A DNA stretch of 64,000 nt, from contig NZ_JAODIY010000008.1 in the NCBI RefSeq assembly GCF_026586665.1, positions 1 through 64,000 on the forward strand, in the 5' to 3' direction. The DNA comes from Halovenus rubra. GTDB taxonomy: Archaea; Halobacteriota; Halobacteria; Halobacteriales; Haloarculaceae. Position 1 is the stretch's first letter, and each line of letters begins with the position of its first letter. Under the pieces are notes generated by a model. That model had not been told where the DNA came from and ran no database searches. It saw nothing but the letters and a program-made list of their open reading frames with translations. Below are positions 28,322 through 37,154 of the stretch, piece by piece. The translations under genes were made by a program, and so were the position numbers.

Positions 28322-29308
28322 TTACGACTCGCTGCCAATCATGTCGAACTCGGAGCCGACACCGCCGTCAACGGCATCCTCGTAGACAACGTGGGCGGCG
28401 GCAACGTCCTGAATCGCCAGCCCGGTCGAATCGAAGATTGTTACGCCGTCCTCAGGCGTCCGAGCGTCGATTTTACCGGCGACCACGTCGCCGATTTCGC
28501 CGTGGATGTCGTCGTCGTCAAGAACGCCGTCGTGCCACGGGACGTTGATTTCGCCCGAGTGTGTACACTGCTCGTGGTCGTCGATGACGAGCTTTGCTTC
28601 CTGAAGAATCTCGTCAGCAATCTCGTGTTTGCCTTCGGCGTCGGCACCCATTGCGTTGATATGGGTCTCGTCGCCGGCTTCCTCGACAATTGGGTCACGG
28701 ACGGGTGTTGTCGTCGACACAACATCACAGGCAGCCGCTTCAGCAATAGAGCCCTCCTGTACGTCGAAATCATCGCCATATTTGTCGATGAACGCAGCCC
28801 GAATGTCGTCGTCAAGGTCACTGATTACAACCGTCTCGATGTCGCGCACCTGAGAAATAGCGTCGAGTTGCGAGTGAGACTGCACGCCCGCGCCAACCAG
28901 GCCAAGCGAGGTGGCGTCCTCGCGAGCGAGGTGGCGGGTTGCAACCGCTGCGGCTGCGCCGGTCCGAAGCCGTGTCAGGTCCGTTGCGTCCATCACAGCC
29001 AGCGGGAAGCCGGTGTCTGGGTCGGAGTAAATAAGCGTGCCCATCACCGTCGGCAGCCCCTCTTCGTCGGGGTTATTCGGGTGAACGTTGACCCACTTGA
29101 CCGCTGAGGCGTCCCAGTCGTCAGTCTCGATGTACGCTGGCATCGACCGGAAGTCGCCGTCGTACTGTGGGAGGTCAACATATGACTTTGCAGGCATCTG
29201 TACGTCGCCCCGTGCGTATGCCCCGAATGCCCCTTCAACAGCGTCGATTACTTCCGCAATCTGTGTGCTTTCTGTTACGTCTTCCGCGTCAAGGATTACC
29301 GTCTGCAT
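28322..29308 (-). CDS. ornithine cyclodeaminase/mu-crystallin family dehydrogenase
   Basis: The 328-residue protein is of the ornithine cyclodeaminase/alanine dehydrogenase/mu-crystallin family. The Rossmann fold has SLGLVGAGVQSHSQLDAIS, the substrate region has MPAKSYVDLPQYDGDFRSMPAYI, and TDLTRLRTGAAAAVATRHLA carries the conserved Arg and Thr. Members deaminate ornithine to proline or reduce ketimines such as pyruvate to alanine. In haloarchaea alanine dehydrogenase of this type is well known, so ornithine versus alanine cannot be decided by eye. It stands alone on the minus strand. Confidence 0.85.
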   Translation of the reverse strand: MQTVILDAEDVTESTQIAEVIDAVEGAFGAYARGDVQMPAKSYVDLPQYDGDFRSMPAYIETDDWDASAVKWVNVHPNNPDEEGLPTVMGTLIYSDPDTGFPLAVMDATDLTRLRTGAAAAVATRHLAREDATSLGLVGAGVQSHSQLDAISQVRDIETVVISDLDDDIRAAFIDKYGDDFDVQEGSIAEAAACDVVSTTTPVRDPIVEEAGDETHINAMGADAEGKHEIADEILQEAKLVIDDHEQCTHSGEINVPWHDGVLDDDDIHGEIGDVVAGKIDARTPEDGVTIFDSTGLAIQDVAAAHVVYEDAVDGGVGSEFDMIGSES

Positions 29309-29393
29309 ATTTGGTGTATGGCAGGGGGTCCCACTTAGCAGTTGATGTATCGATTCGCCATGTTACTCTCTCTACTAACTCTTCACGCAGGTG

Positions 29394-29939
29394 TTAGGTC
29401 TGTGCCGGATACGGTCGTTGTCGCACCTCTTCATAGAGGACAGTCGACGGAGGAACCGAAAACCACCCAATGTCGGCTATTTCGCCATCTTTGGCCCGAA
29501 CAGCACCGTCGACGTACTCGCCATCGAAGACGGCGATAACCTCGAAAATAGACGCCGGATGGCTGGCCGTGATGTTCTCGATTTTGTGTAGTTCACGGAG
29601 GCCAGTGAGCGTACAGTCAATGCCAGTCTCTTCACGTACTTCTCGTTTGGCAGCGGTCGCATACTCCTCTCCGACTTCGACTTTTCCGCCGGGGTCGGCC
29701 CAACCGTCCTCACCTTCGTTCCGGACGAGGAGGACTTCACCATCGTCGTTGGTTATCCAGACACCGGCACCATCTAACCGACCCTGTTCGAACTGCGTTA
29801 GGAGGCGGTCGAACGCCACTTCCGAGCGTTCCCATCTCTTTTTGACAACCTCGAAAGAACCGTATTGCTGTTCGAGATCCGCCAAGATGTTGTCGACTCT
29901 GGTTTTGCTCCGTGCAGTGATAGAATGTGTATCGTCCAT
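29394..29939 (-). CDS. NUDIX hydrolase
   Basis: The 181-residue protein has an N-terminal helical extension of about 60 residues, then a NUDIX fold with the full box GGKVEVGEEYATAAKREVRE followed by ETGI (G-x5-E-x7-R-E-x2-E-E-x-G). It would hydrolyse a nucleoside diphosphate-linked compound. The ATG at 29939 was chosen over a much longer upstream frame because that lies inside the threonine aldolase gene. Seven bases separate it from the aldolase stop, so the two are one operon. Confidence 0.9.
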   Translation of the reverse strand: MDDTHSITARSKTRVDNILADLEQQYGSFEVVKKRWERSEVAFDRLLTQFEQGRLDGAGVWITNDDGEVLLVRNEGEDGWADPGGKVEVGEEYATAAKREVREETGIDCTLTGLRELHKIENITASHPASIFEVIAVFDGEYVDGAVRAKDGEIADIGWFSVPPSTVLYEEVRQRPYPAQT

Positions 29940-29946
29940 TGCTTGG

Positions 29947-30957
29947 CTAGGCAACCGCGCGCTCGACAGCATCAACAGCCGTCTCGATGTCTCCGTCATC
30001 GATATCCCAGTGTGTACAGAACCGGACGACGTGATCGTCGAAGGGAACGCCACGCACGCCCTCATCCTCACAGGCATCAAGGAACGCCGCTGCTGGTGTG
30101 TCAGTTTCGATAAGGACGATATTCGTCTCGGGTTCGTGGGCAGTGAGACCGGCAATGTTGTCCAGCGCCGCAGCGAGTCGTTCGGCTCGCTCATTGTCCT
30201 CAGCGAGACGGTTTCGGTTTTCCAGTGCACACAGTCCCGGCGCAGCGATGAGACCAGCCTGCCGCATCCCACCGCCAAAGAGTTTCCGCACACGAGTTGC
30301 TGCCTCAATGAACTCCGCTGAGCCTGCAAGTATCGAGCCGACCGGTGCACCCAATCCCTTCGAGAGACAACACATCACCGAATCAACTGGCTCGACGATG
30401 TCGGCAACGGGCGTTTCGAGCGCTGCTGCGGCGTTGAATAGTCGCGCACCGTCGAGGTGGACCGGCACATCGAGGTCGTGGGCTGTGTCGGCAGCTGCTG
30501 TGATTGCCGCCGGCGAGATTGCCGTCCCGCCCTTGCTGTTGTGGGTGTTTTCGAGCGTGAGCAGCCCTGTTCCCGGCCGGTGGAGATCCGTCTCGACGTA
30601 CCCCTGTCGGACCTGTTCAGGGGTGATGACACCGCGGTCGTCACCTGCAATGATTCGTGGCTGGACCTCAGCGTGCTGTGCGAGGCCGGCAACCTCCCAC
30701 TTGTAGATATGGCTCTCCTCTTCACAGAGGAGTTCTTGGCCGCGCTCGGTGTGAGTCCGGGCCGCAATCTGGTTGCCCATCGTTCCGGAGGGAACAAAGA
30801 GTGCAGCTTCCATCCCGAGTACCTCGGCGGCTTGGGTTTCGAGGTCGTTAACTGTCGGGTCCTCACCGTACACGTCATCGCCCACGTCTGCGTCCCGTGC
30901 CGCGTCACGCATCTCATCGCTTGGCAGTGTGACTGTGTCGCTTCGGAGATCTATCAT
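29947..30957 (-). CDS. ltaE: low-specificity L-threonine aldolase
   Basis: The 336-residue PLP enzyme cleaves threonine or allo-threonine to glycine and acetaldehyde. It starts [20 protein letters not shown], the hallmark opening of the family, and has [14 protein letters not shown]. The PLP lysine lies in [13 protein letters not shown], and [16 protein letters not shown] follows it. The start at 30957 fits the family N terminus better than the ATG at 30972. It is co-transcribed with the NUDIX gene. Confidence 0.92.
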   Translation of the reverse strand: MIDLRSDTVTLPSDEMRDAARDADVGDDVYGEDPTVNDLETQAAEVLGMEAALFVPSGTMGNQIAARTHTERGQELLCEEESHIYKWEVAGLAQHAEVQPRIIAGDDRGVITPEQVRQGYVETDLHRPGTGLLTLENTHNSKGGTAISPAAITAAADTAHDLDVPVHLDGARLFNAAAALETPVADIVEPVDSVMCCLSKGLGAPVGSILAGSAEFIEAATRVRKLFGGGMRQAGLIAAPGLCALENRNRLAEDNERAERLAAALDNIAGLTAHEPETNIVLIETDTPAAAFLDACEDEGVRGVPFDDHVVRFCTHWDIDDGDIETAVDAVERAVA

Positions 30958-31059
30958 GCCTACAACTATCATCCCATGCTTCTAAATAACGTGGTCTTGC
31001 TCTTGACACAGAGACACTGTCCCTGAACAACCAAGTCATCAGGCTGTTTTGGGTCTGGT

Positions 31060-31539
31060 ATGGTCTCTGATATCGATGACACGGCACGGCTCGTCGAAAC
31101 CACCGTCGGTAACTCGGACATTCGAGAGTTCGTGACAATCCATGACTCTGAGATAGGTGACGGCTGCAAGATTTACGAGCGCACCTCAATCAAGAAATCA
31201 ACCGTCAGCGACAACGTCGATATCAACGCAGGCAGCTACGTCGAGAACGCAACAATCGAGAGCAACGTCCAGATTGGGCCAAATAGTACCGTTGCGGGCG
31301 TGACCCACGAGCTAACTGAAGACGGGATGACGTTCCGCAACGACGTATTCGAGCCAATTGTGCTTCGCGAGGGTGTCTTTCTGGGTGCGGGAACCGTCGT
31401 CGGTCCCGGCGTCGAGGTTGGGAAAGACGCGATTATCGCGGCAGGTGGGACTGTCACAGATACTGTCGCTGCCAGAACAGTCGTGCTCGGTTCCCCACCA
31501 GACCAGCAGCGTCTGCGACTCGATGAGTGGCGGCGTTGA
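31060..31539 (+). CDS. hexapeptide-repeat acyltransferase (left-handed beta helix)
   Basis: The 159-residue protein is built from isoleucine/valine-stepped hexapeptides (IGDGCKIYERTSIKKSTV, VQIGPNSTVAG, VFLGAGTVVGPGVEVGKDAI), folding as a left-handed beta helix that forms trimers. Family members are acyl- or acetyltransferases, and nucleotide-sugar acetyltransferases are the closest common type. The region between helix turns (about residues 75-105) holds an external loop with THELTEDGMTF. No sugar-biosynthesis neighbours are in the window, so the substrate is unknown. Confidence 0.85.
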   Translation: MVSDIDDTARLVETTVGNSDIREFVTIHDSEIGDGCKIYERTSIKKSTVSDNVDINAGSYVENATIESNVQIGPNSTVAGVTHELTEDGMTFRNDVFEPIVLREGVFLGAGTVVGPGVEVGKDAIIAAGGTVTDTVAARTVVLGSPPDQQRLRLDEWRR

Positions 31540-31588
31540 CCGTTCGAGCAAGCAGGGCCACTCACATAGCACGGTCCAGTAGCGCTCT

Positions 31589-32656
31589 TTATTCGGCGAC
31601 CGTAAGTTCGTTCTCGTCAATTGGGTCTTCAATATCGCCCATAATCGTCTCAAGCAGATCGGTTATAGTTACCATTCCGACAACAGCACCGTCTTCGATG
31701 ACGAGCGCGATTTCTTGGTGTTCGGTCTGGAACTGGTCGATAGCATCGCTCACGTCAGTATCTGGAGAGAGTGTCATCGTCGGTGCCGCCACCTCAGTGA
31801 AATTAAGCGATTCGGCCGCCAATTCGTCGCGACGGCGGAGAAGAACCGGTGTGTACACGATACCCTCGAAATCAGTCAACGACTCACCGACAAGCGGGTA
31901 CCGCGTGTGTGGCGAGTCCTCTAACTTCTGGATATTCGCTTCTGGAGAATCGGCAGTCGAAAGCGAGACAATGTCTTCTGGCGGGACCATGACATCTCCA
32001 ACGGACTGCTCACCGATTGTGAGCGCGTTCATAATCTCGTCGCGGCGTTCCTCGGGAAGGTCGCCTTCTTCGAGGACTGATCCAAGTCGGTTCCGGAGGT
32101 CTGCCCGCGTTTCGATGACTTCCTGTTCGGCTTCTGTCCACGACTGCGTCATCTCGACGCCGAACAAGCCGAGCGTTCCCTTCGCAACCGAGTCACCGAC
32201 CCAAATAGCCGGTGCAAGAATCTTTGCAAACCAGTACAGTGGCCGCGAGCCGTAGCGACAGACCTGTTTGGATCGTTCGACGCCAAGATACGTCGGTGTC
32301 TGCTCACCGTGTGTGAGATGGACCAGATTGATAATCAAGAACCCAAGAAGAGAACCGGCTCCGACAGACGCGAGCGTCGTATTCTCAAACAACGGCTCAA
32401 AGAGTGCTGCAAGTCCCGGTTCGGCGATAATTCCCAGCGCAATACTCGTGGCAGAAATCCAGACTTGACACGTCGTCAGATAGAACTCCAAATCATTCGT
32501 CATTTCCCAAGCGAGTTCGAGCCCTGGCGTGTCGAACTCCGATTTAGGATACTGTCTAGCGCGTGTCAAGCCAAACTCAATTGCGACAAAAAACGCGTTT
32601 ATCGCGATAAGAGTGATCCCACCGAGGAGCCGTAAGCCAATCTCAAGCGGTTCCAT
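31589..32656 (-). CDS. CNNM/DUF21-type membrane protein with CBS pair
   Basis: The 355-residue protein has the DUF21 transmembrane domain (residues 1 to about 190): NAFFVAIEFGLTRARQYP with the conserved ExxxxxxR element, then three further hydrophobic segments. Two CBS domains follow (about 205-345), with DVMVPPEDIVSLS and TRYPLVGESLTDFEGIV. These proteins are related to hemolysin-C/CorC and to Mg2+ exporters such as CNNM/MpfA. The C-terminal CorC_HlyC domain seen in longer relatives is absent, so it is the short form. Confidence 0.88.
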   Translation of the reverse strand: MEPLEIGLRLLGGITLIAINAFFVAIEFGLTRARQYPKSEFDTPGLELAWEMTNDLEFYLTTCQVWISATSIALGIIAEPGLAALFEPLFENTTLASVGAGSLLGFLIINLVHLTHGEQTPTYLGVERSKQVCRYGSRPLYWFAKILAPAIWVGDSVAKGTLGLFGVEMTQSWTEAEQEVIETRADLRNRLGSVLEEGDLPEERRDEIMNALTIGEQSVGDVMVPPEDIVSLSTADSPEANIQKLEDSPHTRYPLVGESLTDFEGIVYTPVLLRRRDELAAESLNFTEVAAPTMTLSPDTDVSDAIDQFQTEHQEIALVIEDGAVVGMVTITDLLETIMGDIEDPIDENELTVAE

Positions 32657-32917
32657 AGATGCCCGCTACCGACGGCCGACTGAAAAAAGTACAGGACTGG
32701 TTTAGACGCTTGGAACACGACACCGACGACAAAATTCTCTGTAAAGTGTAATTCAGCATGCCCCTAGAGCCGGTATAGAACTAGAAGAAGCATAATCAAC
32801 AGGTTGCTGTTTTTTATAGTAGTAGAATTTCACAGCTAGTTTAGATGTCACCAGTACGAAGATAGCTTCAGAAATGAAAGAGGTGATATATTAAATGAAT
32901 GAAATATAGAATGGTTG

Positions 32918-32925
32918 TTTATTAT
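32918..32925 (+). promoter_or_regulatory. TATA box of acs
   Basis: TTTATTAT lies about 23-30 bases before the ATG at 32948 and supports that start over the ATG at 32915, which would precede initiation. The 290-base region upstream (32657-32947) is AT-rich and shows no gene. Confidence 0.5.
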
Positions 32926-32947
32926 GCTGGTGTGTGCAGTAGTACCT

Positions 32948-34909
32948 ATGACCGAGGAGACTCAACTAGAGGCACGGCTCGAAGAGCAAGACACGTTCGA
33001 ACCGCCAGAATCGTTCGTCGAGCAGGCAAACGTCTCTGAGGAGGAAATTTACGAAGAGTTCGATGAGCCGGAGGCATGGGAGCGCGCAGCCGAGTTACTG
33101 GAGTGGGAATCCGGCTGGGACGAGGTACTAGATGATAGCGACGAGCCGTTCTACGAGTGGTTCTGTGGTGGAGAGGTAAATGCCTCGTTCAACTGCGTTG
33201 ACCGCCATCTTGCGGACCGTGGTGACGAGACAGCAATCGACTGGGTCGGTGAGCTTGGCGAGACACGGACCTACACATACGAGGAACTGCACCGCGAGGT
33301 CAACGAGTTCGCCGCGGCACTCCGGGCACAGGGCGTCGAGGAAGACGATATTGTGACGCTGTATCTGCCAATGGTCCCCGAGCTCCCAGTCGCAATGCTG
33401 GCATGTGCTCGTATCGGTGCGCCACACTCCGTCGTCTTCGCCGGCTTCTCGGCGGACGCGCTCGCCGAGCGGATGAACGCTGCCGACTCGGAGACGCTGG
33501 TTACCTGTGACGGCTACTACCGTCGCGGTGACGCACTCGACCACCTCTCGAAAGCCCGTGATGGACTGGCAGCTACTGAGAATGATGTAACCACCATCGT
33601 TGTCGACCGACTCGGTGACGAGGCCGACACCACAGTTGCCGACGACGAACACGTATACAGTGACCTCCTCAACGCTCACGAGGAGACAACAGTGGAACCG
33701 GTCACACGCGACGCCGAAGATATGCTCTTTTTGATGTACACCTCGGGGACAACAGGCAAACCCAAAGGGGTAAAACACACGACCGGCGGCTACCTCTCGT
33801 ATGCTGCCTGGACGAGTCACGCAGTGCTCGATATCAAACCCGAGGATACGTACTGGTGTTCGGCCGATATCGGCTGGATTACCGGACACTCCTATATTGT
33901 CTATGGCCCGCTCGCGCTCGGCACGACGACGGTTATGTACGAAGGAACACCGGATTACCCTGAGAAGGACCGACTGTGGGACATCGTCGAGGAGTACGAC
34001 GTGACACAGCTGTACACTGCGCCAACAGCCATTCGGGCATTCATGAAGTGGGGACCGGAGTACCCTGACCGCCATGACCTTTCTTCGCTTCGATTGCTCG
34101 GGACAGTAGGCGAACCAATTAACCCCCGTGCCTGGAAGTGGTATTACACACATATCGGGAGCGAAGAGTGTCCCGTTGTGGACACGTGGTGGCAGACTGA
34201 GACGGGCGGGATGATGATAACAACGCTGCCGGCAGTTGGGACGATGAAACCCGGCTCAGCAGGACGACCCCTGCCGGGAGTCAGCGCCGACATCGTCGAT
34301 GCTGCCGGTGAGCCAGTCGAGGCCGGTCGTGCGGGCTATCTCGTCGTCAACAAACCCTGGCCCGGAATGCTCCGGACACTGTACAACAACGACGAGCGTT
34401 TCATCAACGAGTACTGGGACGAGTACTCCGTCCGTGAGCGCGACCAGTGGGTCTACTCACCCGAAGACGGCGCAAAAATCGACGACGACGGGTATATCAC
34501 GATTCTTGGCCGTGTCGATGACGTGCTCAACGTCTCCGGGCACCGGCTTGGGACGATGGAAATCGAGTCAGCAATCGTTGGCGTCGAAGGGGTTGCCGAG
34601 GCCGCCATTGTCGGCGGCGACCACGAAATGAAAGGCGAGGCTGTTTATGCCTACGTCATCACCGAAGAGGGACAGACCGAAAACGAGTCATTCCGAGCAG
34701 AGATTGTCGAAGCTGTCGAGAGCGCCATCGGCCCGATTGCCCGCCCCGAAGCGGTTGTATTTACGCCAGAGTTACCCAAAACCCGCTCGGGCAAGATTAT
34801 GCGCCGCCTGCTGGAAGATATTGCAAACGGCGACAGCATCGGGAATACGAGTACACTTCGCAACCCCGATGTCGTCGACGACATCCAGCACAAAGTACAG
34901 CACGACTAA
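32948..34909 (+). CDS. acs: acetyl-CoA synthetase (AMP-forming)
   Basis: The 653-residue adenylate-forming enzyme makes acetyl-CoA from acetate, ATP and CoA. It has the P-loop-like MYTSGTTGKPKGVKHTTGGY, the core YWCSADIGWITGHSYIVYGP, TWWQTETGG (the A5 motif with the Acs-type Trp), the hinge ILGRVDDVLNVSGHRLGTME and the C-terminal PKTRSGKIMRR, whose Lys is the acetylation-sensitive catalytic residue. Length and motifs match Acs rather than a medium-chain enzyme. It sits before a stress protein gene on the same strand. Confidence 0.93.
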   Translation: MTEETQLEARLEEQDTFEPPESFVEQANVSEEEIYEEFDEPEAWERAAELLEWESGWDEVLDDSDEPFYEWFCGGEVNASFNCVDRHLADRGDETAIDWVGELGETRTYTYEELHREVNEFAAALRAQGVEEDDIVTLYLPMVPELPVAMLACARIGAPHSVVFAGFSADALAERMNAADSETLVTCDGYYRRGDALDHLSKARDGLAATENDVTTIVVDRLGDEADTTVADDEHVYSDLLNAHEETTVEPVTRDAEDMLFLMYTSGTTGKPKGVKHTTGGYLSYAAWTSHAVLDIKPEDTYWCSADIGWITGHSYIVYGPLALGTTTVMYEGTPDYPEKDRLWDIVEEYDVTQLYTAPTAIRAFMKWGPEYPDRHDLSSLRLLGTVGEPINPRAWKWYYTHIGSEECPVVDTWWQTETGGMMITTLPAVGTMKPGSAGRPLPGVSADIVDAAGEPVEAGRAGYLVVNKPWPGMLRTLYNNDERFINEYWDEYSVRERDQWVYSPEDGAKIDDDGYITILGRVDDVLNVSGHRLGTMEIESAIVGVEGVAEAAIVGGDHEMKGEAVYAYVITEEGQTENESFRAEIVEAVESAIGPIARPEAVVFTPELPKTRSGKIMRRLLEDIANGDSIGNTSTLRNPDVVDDIQHKVQHD

Positions 34910-34991
34910 GCGCAAGCGACTCAGTATCGACGACCGAACACGATAGTGCGAAGAAACAAATCAGTCGACTTCATCATTGCCATTAGACACG

Positions 34992-35498
34992 ATGTACGAC
35001 CGTATTCTCATCCCGACCGACGGTAGCAACGTTGCACAAGCAGCAGTCGACCACGCGCTCAGTATCGCAAAGCAGTATGACGCCGAGGTTCACGCGCTGT
35101 TCGTCGCTGACACAGATGCAATTGCGTACGGGCTGGGCGCTGAAGAAGTTGACCGCGTTCGTGCCGGAGAGTTCGACGGCATGGACGATCTTGATGAGGA
35201 TGCCACGGCAGCAACAGGCCACGTCGCAGCGCTGAGCGAAGAACATGGGCTTGTGGTTCACGAGCACCACGCCGGCGGGAAACCGCATCGAGTAATTAGC
35301 AACCACGCCGAAGATGAGAATATCGACCTTGTCGTCATGGGAAGCCACGGCCGCGCTGGTGTTAGGCGTGCCCTCCTTGGGAGCGTAACCGAACGGACGC
35401 TTCGCTCAACGGACGTACCAGTTCTTGTTGTCGATTATCGTGGTGTAGAAGACGACGAAGAAGCTGAGCACAGCGAGAGCGACAACGTCGAAAGCTAA
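34992..35498 (+). CDS. universal stress protein (UspA family)
   Basis: The 168-residue protein begins MYDRILIPTDGSNVAQAAVD and has the complete ATP-binding UspA signature VVMGSHGRAGVRRALLGSVT followed by ERTLRSTDVPVLVV. The C terminus is an acidic tail. The start at 34992 was chosen over 34977 because the core strand begins directly after it. It follows acs by 82 bases and may be co-expressed with it; Usp genes next to acs genes are frequent in haloarchaea. Confidence 0.9.
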   Translation: MYDRILIPTDGSNVAQAAVDHALSIAKQYDAEVHALFVADTDAIAYGLGAEEVDRVRAGEFDGMDDLDEDATAATGHVAALSEEHGLVVHEHHAGGKPHRVISNHAEDENIDLVVMGSHGRAGVRRALLGSVTERTLRSTDVPVLVVDYRGVEDDEEAEHSESDNVES

Positions 35499-35512
35499 CC
35501 GGATACGGGGAC

Positions 35513-35677
35513 TTACTCGGCCCGGTCGATGTCGAGTTCGTCTTCGATATCACGTACCCACTCGGATTCTGAGAGCTCTTCCATTTGCTCACGGAAGTGG
35601 CGCTCACAGACGCCGACACGGATACCTTCCCGCTCGACGACGATATCTGCACTCGACTCACAGTAGTGACATTCCAT
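35513..35677 (-). CDS. small zinc-binding protein
   Basis: This 54-residue protein, too short for many gene finders, starts MECHYCESSADIVVEREGIR and continues VGVCERHFREQMEELS. Cys3-x2-Cys6 and the later Cys-x2-His (CERH) form a plausible zinc site, and the rest is a Glu/Asp-rich helix. Short proteins with this CxxC...CxxH layout are conserved across haloarchaea with no known function. It converges on the UspA gene, with 14 bases between stops. Acidic composition and clean codon use support it as real. Confidence 0.75.
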   Translation of the reverse strand: MECHYCESSADIVVEREGIRVGVCERHFREQMEELSESEWVRDIEDELDIDRAE

Positions 35678-35794
35678 ACAGGTACCTATACGGGTTCCGC
35701 ATAATTGAACCCTGCGGCTTTGCCGCTACTTACGAGATATTCTCCAGAACCCCGGACCGGGACATTTTACTCGTTGCTGTTCCGTCGTCAGTGT

Positions 35795-36382
35795 ATGATA
35801 CTCTCAGATGGGGATATCCTCAGTCGGCTCGAATCAGGGGAGCTAGTTATCGAACCGCTCGACGACATCGATCTGCAGGTACAGCCTGCAAGTGTCGACC
35901 TCCGGCTTGGAAGAGAGTTTCTGGAGTTCGAACACACGAACATCCCCTGTATCCATCCCCAGAGTGAGTCGGAAATCGCGGAGTACGTTACCGAAACGGT
36001 CGTCGACGAGGACAGCGATTTCATTCTTCATCCCGGTGATTTCGTGCTTGGGACGACAAAAGAACGCGTCGAGATACCAGCGGACCTTATTGCTCACGTC
36101 GAGGGTCGTTCCTCGCTTGGCCGTCTTGCTATTGTTGTCCACGCCACCGCCGGACTCTGTGACCCTGGGTACAAAGGACAGATTACGCTCGAACTATCCA
36201 ACTTGGGCGCGGCCCCAGTCGCACTCGAACCAGGCATGCGCATCTCACAGCTGACGTTTACAGAACTGAGTTCAACAGCGGAGCGACCCTACGGTGAGGA
36301 ACGTGGGTCGAAGTATCAGGACCAATCCGGCCCACAGGCCTCGCGTATCGGCGGCGACCGCGAGTTTGGCGGCGACCAGTAA
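35795..36382 (+). CDS. dcd: dCTP deaminase
   Basis: The 195-residue protein deaminates dCTP to dUTP for dTMP synthesis. It begins [20 protein letters not shown], typical of the family, and has [19 protein letters not shown] (the loop with catalytic Ser/Arg and the trimer core) and [14 protein letters not shown] (catalytic Glu). The C-terminal [14 protein letters not shown] is the nucleotide-closing tail. The ATG at 35795 was chosen over the longer frame from 35705 because a TATA-like ATTTTAC (35763-35769) lies 26 bases before it. Confidence 0.92.
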   Translation: MILSDGDILSRLESGELVIEPLDDIDLQVQPASVDLRLGREFLEFEHTNIPCIHPQSESEIAEYVTETVVDEDSDFILHPGDFVLGTTKERVEIPADLIAHVEGRSSLGRLAIVVHATAGLCDPGYKGQITLELSNLGAAPVALEPGMRISQLTFTELSSTAERPYGEERGSKYQDQSGPQASRIGGDREFGGDQ

Positions 36383-36552
36383 GTGCTGGCAACCTCAATC
36401 GGGGTCACCGTCTCATTGTCGGGGCCAGTTTCTGGACGGAACGGAGCGATAGCGCTGTACCGAAAACAGCTATCAGTTGGCTGGACGGAAAGTATTCTCA
36501 TGCATGATATTTTGGACCATACATATATGTTGGACAGAGCGAACTGAATACC

Positions 36553-36945
36553 ATGGGGCAAGCGAGTCTACCGCCATCAGTGACCTACGAAGAGCGGGGA
36601 AATGTCGGTGTCTGGAACATCACGTCTGCAGCGTCGTATCTGTCAGACACAGAAAAGCGAGAACAAGGTGAGATTCATTTTCGAGAACAGGCGTCACGTT
36701 CAGAGATGAACGGAACGGTAGTCAAATTCGAGAACGCAGAGAAACTCGGCTCAGAGATTCGCGGTTCACTTGACCACATCAACGAGGAATGGTCGCGATT
36801 AGCAGAAGAAGTAGACATCGAACGGCTGGCTTACGTCGCTGATGGCATGATGGCAACAACGGTAAAAATGAATATCGAAGCGGATGTTTCGACTGAGTCT
36901 TTTGACTCGATCGAGGATGCTGTCTCATGGTGTGAGAGTGAGTAA
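36553..36945 (+). CDS. SpoIIAA/STAS-like protein
   Basis: The 130-residue protein has the strand/helix rhythm of the SpoIIAA-like STAS family: NVGVWNITSAASYLSDTEKR, then MNGTVVKFENAEKLGSEIRG, RLAYVADGMMATTVKMNIE and a C-terminal FDSIEDAVSWCES. Such proteins are small cytoplasmic units in regulatory or lipid-binding contexts. The match is by pattern, not by a diagnostic motif. The next gene encodes a regulator 209 bases downstream. Confidence 0.45.
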   Translation: MGQASLPPSVTYEERGNVGVWNITSAASYLSDTEKREQGEIHFREQASRSEMNGTVVKFENAEKLGSEIRGSLDHINEEWSRLAEEVDIERLAYVADGMMATTVKMNIEADVSTESFDSIEDAVSWCESE

Positions 36946-37021
36946 GACAGGGGCGATTAGCAGGAAATCTTACGGAGTAAGGCGGCAGAACGAAACGATT
37001 CACGTAAATTGGGACCATCGA

Positions 37022-37061
37022 ACGGCCGAGAACGGGCCGTAATAGGTCTGACGCGTTTTTT
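37022..37061 (+). terminator. hairpin followed by T-run, possible terminator
   Basis: ACGGCC (37022-37027) and GGCCGT (37035-37040) can pair around a seven-base loop, and a T-rich run (TTTTTTGTGTTT) starts about 15 bases later. It lies about 75 bases after the 36553-36945 gene. A T-run alone is often enough for archaeal termination; the hairpin could instead be an operator. Confidence 0.3.
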
Positions 37062-37074
37062 GTGTTTGTTTCGA

Positions 37075-37093
37075 GTTGGTTAGCTAGACCAAC
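37075..37093. promoter_or_regulatory. interrupted palindrome upstream of the ThiR-like gene
   Basis: GTTGGT and ACCAAC flank a seven-base spacer (TAGCTAG). The site lies about 25 bases before a likely TATA element (AATTAATAAG, about 37120-37129) and 62 bases before the ATG at 37155, a suitable place for a regulator dimer, possibly autoregulation by ThiR. Confidence 0.4.
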
Positions 37094-37154
37094 GTAGGCC
37101 ATCCGTGTGCACAAGAACCAATTAATAAGGGGGTTGCCACGGAACAAGTACCAA

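Noticed and set aside
33128-34153. 341-codon open frame on the minus strand inside acs
   Set aside because: It is a shadow of acs with Cys/Val/Arg-rich composition and no recognisable motif.
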